From: Candidatus Arcticimaribacter sp.
GTDB taxonomy: Bacteria; Bacteroidota; Bacteroidia; Flavobacteriales; Flavobacteriaceae
Length of the DNA stretch: 9,599 bases
Assembly (NCBI GenBank): GCA_011526275.1
Contig: WTJP01000127.1
Location: forward strand, 28,850-38,448
Reading direction: 5' to 3'
The position numbers were made by a program, and so were the translations under genes. This document shows, in pieces, positions 6,805-9,599 of this stretch. Each line of letters begins with the position of its first letter. Position 1 is the stretch's first letter. A model generated the notes under the pieces. The model was not told the DNA's origin. It saw only the letters and a list, made by a program, of their open reading frames with translations, and did not search any database.

Positions 6805-6839
6805 CAAAGATAGAATAAAAAAATGGGGCTAAAAACAAA
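6805..6839 (-). promoter_or_regulatory. Candidate Bacteroidota promoter of the MscS-to-PAP2 unit
   Basis: Read on the minus strand, TATCTTTG (6812-6805) is an exact match to the Bacteroidota -7 consensus TAnnTTTG. A TTTG (6839-6836) lies 23 bases upstream as a possible -33 element, slightly wider than the usual spacing. Transcription would begin near 6799, giving a leader of about 20 bases before the MscS ATG at 6778. No Shine-Dalgarno sequence is visible. The -33 element lies in the T-tract of the dnaJ terminator. Because the following five genes have no gaps over 4 bases, this would drive the whole unit. Confidence 0.55.
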
Positions 6840-6866
6840 ACCCACCCTTATCGAAATAAGGATGGG
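6831..6866 (-). terminator. Intrinsic terminator of grpE-dnaJ with a UUCG loop
   Basis: On the minus strand, the arm CCCATCCTTAT (6866-6856), the loop TTCG and the arm ATAAGGGTGGG (6851-6841) form an 11-pair stem. TTTTGTTTTT (6840-6831) follows directly. One position is a G-U wobble on the minus-strand RNA but a C-A mismatch on the plus strand, and the T-tract exists only in the minus direction, so the structure is oriented for transcripts coming from dnaJ. It begins 77 bases after the dnaJ stop. Confidence 0.85.
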
Positions 6867-6879
6867 AAAAAATTGCTAT

Positions 6880-6907
6880 GAAAAAGAAAAATTGCACTAG
6901 ATGTGCA
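6880..6907 (-). terminator. Weak upstream terminator-like hairpin after dnaJ
   Basis: On the minus strand, TGCAC (6907-6903), a five-base loop and GTGCA (6897-6893) form a short stem followed by ATTTTTCTTTTTC (6892-6880). The stem is only 5 pairs, so on its own it would be a poor terminator. It may pause polymerase ahead of the stronger terminator at 6841-6866. Confidence 0.4.
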
Positions 6908-6928
6908 TTACAAATATACTACAATTTT

Positions 6929-6947
6929 TTAATCCGCAAAGGATTAA
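6929..6947. repeat. Hairpin overlapping the dnaJ stop codon
   Basis: TTAATCC (6929-6935) and GGATTAA (6941-6947) are perfect 7-base arms around a GCAAA loop, and the right arm includes the dnaJ stop codon (6944-6946). On the minus strand A residues follow, not T, so it is not a dnaJ terminator. It might be an mRNA 3' structure or chance in AT-rich DNA. Confidence 0.35.
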
Positions 6948-8053
6948 GCAAACATGTCTTTTACTTTTTCAAAAAATGATTTGTCTGACTTTTCTGGTTT
7001 TGGGATAAAGTTCTCGTCCTCAGCCATACGCTGGAAAAATTGCTTTTGCTCTCTATTCAGGGTTTTAGGCGTCCATACATTAATATGCACCAAAAGATCT
7101 CCCTTGCCATAACCGTTAAGATCGGATAAACCTTTACCGCGTAAACGAAGTGTTTTCCCGGATTGGATTCCCGGATCGAGTTTTATCCGGACTTTCCCGT
7201 CCAATAAATCTACCTCTTTGGCTACACCTAAAGCAGCTTCAGAAAAAGAGATGTAAAGATCGTAGTGTAAATGATTGCTTTCACGAATAAATTTATCGTG
7301 CGGAATTTCTTCAATGAGTACAATCAAGTCTCCTGAAATTCCATTCCCAGGTGCAGCATTTCCTTTCCCACTCACTTTGAGTTGCATTCCTTCTTCTACA
7401 CCTGCAGGAATTTTAATGCTCACGGTTTCCTCTTCGTTGATCATTCCTTGTGCATCACTTCCACTAGGACGGTATTCAATGCTTTGACCACTTCCTTGAC
7501 AAGTTGGACAAGTAACGGCTGTTTGCATACGCCCTAAAATGGTGTTGGTCACGCGCATGGTTTGTCCGCTTCCTCCACATTGACTACAATTGGAGTAACG
7601 CACGTCTTTGGCTTGAACCTTTCGGCGAACTTTTACTTTCTTTTCTACCCCACTTAGGATTTCCTCTAGGCTCAATTTTACGCGAATACGCAAATTACTT
7701 CCTTTGGCTCTTCGTTGACCTCCGCCACCGAAACCGCCAAATCCACCACCGAAAGCTCCACCGAAAATATCACCAAATTGACTGAAGATGTCGTCCATGT
7801 TCATACCGCCTCCGCCGAAGCCTTGACCGCCCTCAAAAGCAGCGTGACCATATTGATCATAACGCGCCTTTTTATCGGGGTCACTTAATATTTCGTATGC
7901 CTCGGCCGCTTTTTTGAAATTAGCTTCTGCTGTGGCATCCCCTGGGTTTTTATCTGGGTGATATTGGATGGCCTTTTTGCGGTAGGCTTTTTTTATTTCC
8001 GCTGCGCTTGCTCCTTTTGAGAGCCCTAATATTTCATAAAAATCTTCTTTCAT
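6944..8053 (-). CDS. dnaJ: Chaperone DnaJ (Hsp40) with a reduced zinc domain
   Basis: DnaJ delivers unfolded clients to DnaK (Hsp70) and stimulates its ATPase in the cytoplasm. The 369-residue product has a J domain (2-70) with the HPD motif at 32-34. A Gly/Phe-rich linker follows (about 74-113, including the DIF motif at 88-90 and again at 95-97), then the zinc domain (about 154-195) and two beta-sandwich client-binding domains. The zinc domain contains only two CxxCxGxG motifs, CSQCGGSG (156-163) and CPTCQGSG (182-189), instead of the four of E. coli DnaJ, so one zinc site at most can form. I recall the same arrangement, with the intervening VTNTILGRMQT, in other flavobacterial DnaJ proteins, so it is probably ancestral. 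The gene starts 9 bases after the grpE stop, and a strong terminator follows. Confidence in the assignment is very high. Confidence 0.97.
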   Translation of the reverse strand: MKEDFYEILGLSKGASAAEIKKAYRKKAIQYHPDKNPGDATAEANFKKAAEAYEILSDPDKKARYDQYGHAAFEGGQGFGGGGMNMDDIFSQFGDIFGGAFGGGFGGFGGGGQRRAKGSNLRIRVKLSLEEILSGVEKKVKVRRKVQAKDVRYSNCSQCGGSGQTMRVTNTILGRMQTAVTCPTCQGSGQSIEYRPSGSDAQGMINEEETVSIKIPAGVEEGMQLKVSGKGNAAPGNGISGDLIVLIEEIPHDKFIRESNHLHYDLYISFSEAALGVAKEVDLLDGKVRIKLDPGIQSGKTLRLRGKGLSDLNGYGKGDLLVHINVWTPKTLNREQKQFFQRMAEDENFIPKPEKSDKSFFEKVKDMFA

Positions 8054-8062
8054 GATTCCGAA

Positions 8063-8608
8063 TTATTGCCCTACTACAACTTTTGGATAGCGGATGATTT
8101 TTTCACCCAGTTGATAGCCTTGTTCTGTTATATCGATGATCTTCCCTGATTGTTCCTCCCCTGCGGGTATCTGGGTAATCGCCTCGTGCTTTTCTGCATC
8201 AAAAGCATCGCCTGCAGCTACTTCAACTTGGGTAAGTCCTTTGGCTTTTAAGGTTTCGTTCAGCTTGTTATTGATTAAACGGAAGCCTTCAAAATCGGCA
8301 CTGTTTTCTAGCTTATCTGACTCTTTAAGCGCTCTGCCAAAATCATCAATCACCGGAAGTAAGCTAGAGATGACTTCTTGCCCTGCCGTTTTAAACAACT
8401 CAATGCGTTCTTTTGTTGTTCGCTTTTTATAGTTTTCGAACTCAGCAAAAAGCCTGAGGTATTTATCTTTTTCAGCTGCCAAAGCTTCATTTGCTTCTTC
8501 CAATGCTTTCGCCGTTTTATCGACCTTGGTTTTCGAACTCGATTTTTTAGCTGCTGGCTTAGCGGCTTTTTTATTGTCCTTCTCGCTCGTTTTTTTTGCG
8601 GTGCTCAT
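8063..8608 (-). CDS. grpE: GrpE nucleotide exchange factor for DnaK
   Basis: GrpE releases ADP from DnaK and so completes the Hsp70 cycle. The 181-residue protein has a low-complexity N-terminus rich in Lys, Ala and Ser (1-32). A long coiled-coil helix follows (about 33-75, with KDKYLRLFAEFENYKKRTTKE), then a four-helix bundle region and the C-terminal beta domain that contacts DnaK. That domain shows FDAEKHEAITQIPAG (136-150) and GYQLGEKIIRYPKVVVGQ (164-181), the GrpE signature. It is first in a grpE-dnaJ operon with a 9-base gap; dnaK is not in the window. A TAnnTTTG promoter and an inverted repeat lie just upstream; no CIRCE element was seen. The ATG at 8606-8608 is the only start consistent with the promoter. 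Confidence 0.97.
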   Translation of the reverse strand: MSTAKKTSEKDNKKAAKPAAKKSSSKTKVDKTAKALEEANEALAAEKDKYLRLFAEFENYKKRTTKERIELFKTAGQEVISSLLPVIDDFGRALKESDKLENSADFEGFRLINNKLNETLKAKGLTQVEVAAGDAFDAEKHEAITQIPAGEEQSGKIIDITEQGYQLGEKIIRYPKVVVGQ

Positions 8609-8610
8609 TC

Positions 8611-8640
8611 GTACTTTTTTCTTTGCGAGAGCAAAAGTAC
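8611..8640. promoter_or_regulatory. Inverted repeat over the grpE -7 element and start (possible operator)
   Basis: GTACTTTT (8611-8618) and AAAAGTAC (8633-8640) are perfect 8-base arms 14 bases apart, and an inner pair TTTGC/GCAAA (8622-8626 and 8631-8635) flanks GAGA. The right arm covers the -7 element and the left arm lies 2 bases before the start codon, a position where a bound repressor could block initiation. It does not match CIRCE. No regulator is known to me for this sequence, so the role is inferred from position only. Confidence 0.4.
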
Positions 8641-8664
8641 TGCCATTTTCACAAACTTGTCAAA
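8632..8664 (-). promoter_or_regulatory. Candidate Bacteroidota promoter of grpE-dnaJ
   Basis: On the minus strand, TACTTTTG (8639-8632) matches the TAnnTTTG -7 consensus exactly, and TTTG (8664-8661) lies 21 bases upstream as the -33 element, within the usual range. The predicted start near 8626 leaves a leader of under 20 bases before the grpE ATG. The promoter sits in the 74-base gap after the SDR gene, where I see no terminator, so read-through from that gene may add to grpE expression. Confidence 0.6.
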
Positions 8665-8682
8665 ATGTCATAGAAAAACTGA

Positions 8683-9591
8683 TTAAAGAAGCGATTGTAG
8701 GGCAGTATCTAATTTTGGATGACTAAAAACAAATCCCTCATTAAGCACTTTTTCTGCACTCACCTGCTGACTATTGAAAACCAAAACACTCATCTCCCCT
8801 GCCACAAGTCGAATGAGGAATTTAGGTAAAGGAGGCATAAAATAGGGACGTCGCATGGCCTTAGCCAAAGCTTTGGTAAATTCGTTTTGTGTAACAGGAT
8901 TTGGACTAACTGCGTTATAAACTCCTTGCCAATGGTTTTCTCCAGCCGTAAGAATCATCTGTACCAAATCGTCCACGTGAATCCAGGCTTGCATTTGTTT
9001 CCCATTGCCGAAGGCAGCACCTAAACCAAATTGCGTTGGGATTTTTAATGGCCCTAGCACTCCACCAGTTTTCGTCAAGACTAAACCAATTCTCAATTTA
9101 CACAAACCAACGCCAAGGGTGGTAAATTGATCCTCTTCTGCTTCCCATGCCATAACAACCTCTTCTAAAAAGGAGTCGGGTTTTGGTTGATAATCTTCGG
9201 TATAAACAGCAGTAAACGAGGACGGATAAATTCCAATGGCAGAGGCTGCAATAACTTGTTTTACGCGATGCTGGTCTTTACAGCTCGCCAAACCTTTAAC
9301 AAGGAGGCGTGTCCCTTCTACCCGACTGTCTAAAATCTCTTTTTTATTTTTAGCTGTCCAGCGTTGTGAAATACTCGCTCCGGCCAGATGCACAATGAGA
9401 TCCACACCGTCAAAACAAGCAGTATCTATTTCTTCTGTTTTGGGGTTCCAATAAAATCCTTTTGCTTGGGGTAAACTATTGAGCTGTCCTTTTCGTGTTG
9501 TAAGGTAATGTATGCTATGCCCTGAGGCAATAGCTTTCTCTAATAATACATTACCCACCAAGCCAGTCGCCCCAGTGATTAATATTTTCAT
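8683..9591 (-). CDS. TIGR01777 family SDR-type NAD(P)-binding protein (SDR39U1-like epimerase)
   Basis: This 302-residue extended short-chain dehydrogenase/reductase-like protein begins with the nucleotide-binding motif GATGLVG (7-13) of a Rossmann fold. It carries the family blocks DLIVHLAGASISQRW (64-78), LDSRVEGTRLL (87-97), IAASAIGIYP (114-123) and QAWIHVDDLV (201-210). The C-terminal DUF1731 block contains GEMSVLVFNSQQVSAEKVL (265-283) and GFVFSHPKLDTAL (286-298). Members are annotated as sugar-nucleotide epimerase-like, but the substrate is not established. The family is widespread, and the E. coli YfcH protein is of the same type. The gene is complete at full family length, with its ATG at 9589-9591, only 8 bases from the window edge, so its promoter is not visible. 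It ends 74 bases before grpE on the same strand; a functional link with the chaperones is not implied. Confidence 0.93.
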   Translation of the reverse strand: MKILITGATGLVGNVLLEKAIASGHSIHYLTTRKGQLNSLPQAKGFYWNPKTEEIDTACFDGVDLIVHLAGASISQRWTAKNKKEILDSRVEGTRLLVKGLASCKDQHRVKQVIAASAIGIYPSSFTAVYTEDYQPKPDSFLEEVVMAWEAEEDQFTTLGVGLCKLRIGLVLTKTGGVLGPLKIPTQFGLGAAFGNGKQMQAWIHVDDLVQMILTAGENHWQGVYNAVSPNPVTQNEFTKALAKAMRRPYFMPPLPKFLIRLVAGEMSVLVFNSQQVSAEKVLNEGFVFSHPKLDTALQSLL

Positions 9592-9599
9592 GCTTTTTT

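Noticed and set aside
7690..7830. Gly/Phe repeat region of dnaJ as a DNA repeat element
   Set aside because: It is the normal G/F linker of DnaJ, with imperfect codon-level repetition only.
8378..8686. Phenylalanine-rich plus-strand frame antisense to grpE
   Set aside because: The hydrophobic composition is the complement of Lys-rich grpE codons; it would also cross the grpE promoter.
1..9599. CRISPR, defence island, insertion sequence, prophage or toxin-antitoxin system
   Set aside because: All genes read as chromosomal housekeeping or transport families; no direct-repeat arrays, transposase, integrase or terminal repeats were found.

Overview
The window looks like ordinary chromosomal backbone of a Bacteroidota bacterium, most likely a member of Flavobacteriales. 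Four things point there: best-recalled family resemblance of the DnaJ, MATE, sigma-54 regulator and small 74-residue proteins to flavobacterial versions; weak or absent Shine-Dalgarno sequences; two candidate promoters matching the Bacteroidota -7 consensus TAnnTTTG; and very tight gene packing. I saw no mobile element, CRISPR array, tRNA, rRNA, phage gene or defence gene. No stretch over 300 bases lacks a gene; the largest gap is 165 bases.

Layout. (1) Positions 1-1232, plus strand: a three-gene translationally coupled unit holding the 3' end of a PhnB-like VOC protein gene, a single-domain TfoX/Sxy-like protein and peptide-methionine sulfoxide reductase MsrA with a possible lipoprotein signal. 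(2) Positions 1229-6778, minus strand: a compact six-gene unit. In transcription order it encodes an MscS-type channel, an HTH-less sigma-54 response regulator, an M28 carboxypeptidase Q-like exopeptidase, a MATE exporter, a small conserved acidic protein and a PAP2 phosphatase. Gaps are at most 4 bases or are overlaps, so one promoter at about 6805-6839 probably serves all six. (3) Positions 6779-6943: the only sizeable intergenic region, with a clear minus-strand terminator for dnaJ and the promoter of the six-gene unit. (4) Positions 6944-9591, minus strand: grpE-dnaJ chaperone operon with its own promoter at 8632-8664, preceded by a TIGR01777-type SDR gene whose start lies 8 bases from the window end.

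The genes suggest envelope and proteostasis upkeep: osmotic release (MscS), efflux (MATE), lipid or undecaprenyl pyrophosphate hydrolysis (PAP2), peptide turnover (M28), oxidised methionine repair (MsrA) and Hsp70 co-chaperones. A shared stress function is inference only. No clearly new system is visible. The best points for a second look are a perfect 11-bp inverted repeat inside the 3' end of the PAP2 gene at the convergent junction with msrA, an inverted repeat over the grpE promoter, the HTH-less GSFTSA regulator, the half zinc domain of DnaJ, and a UUCG-loop terminator that abuts the next promoter.
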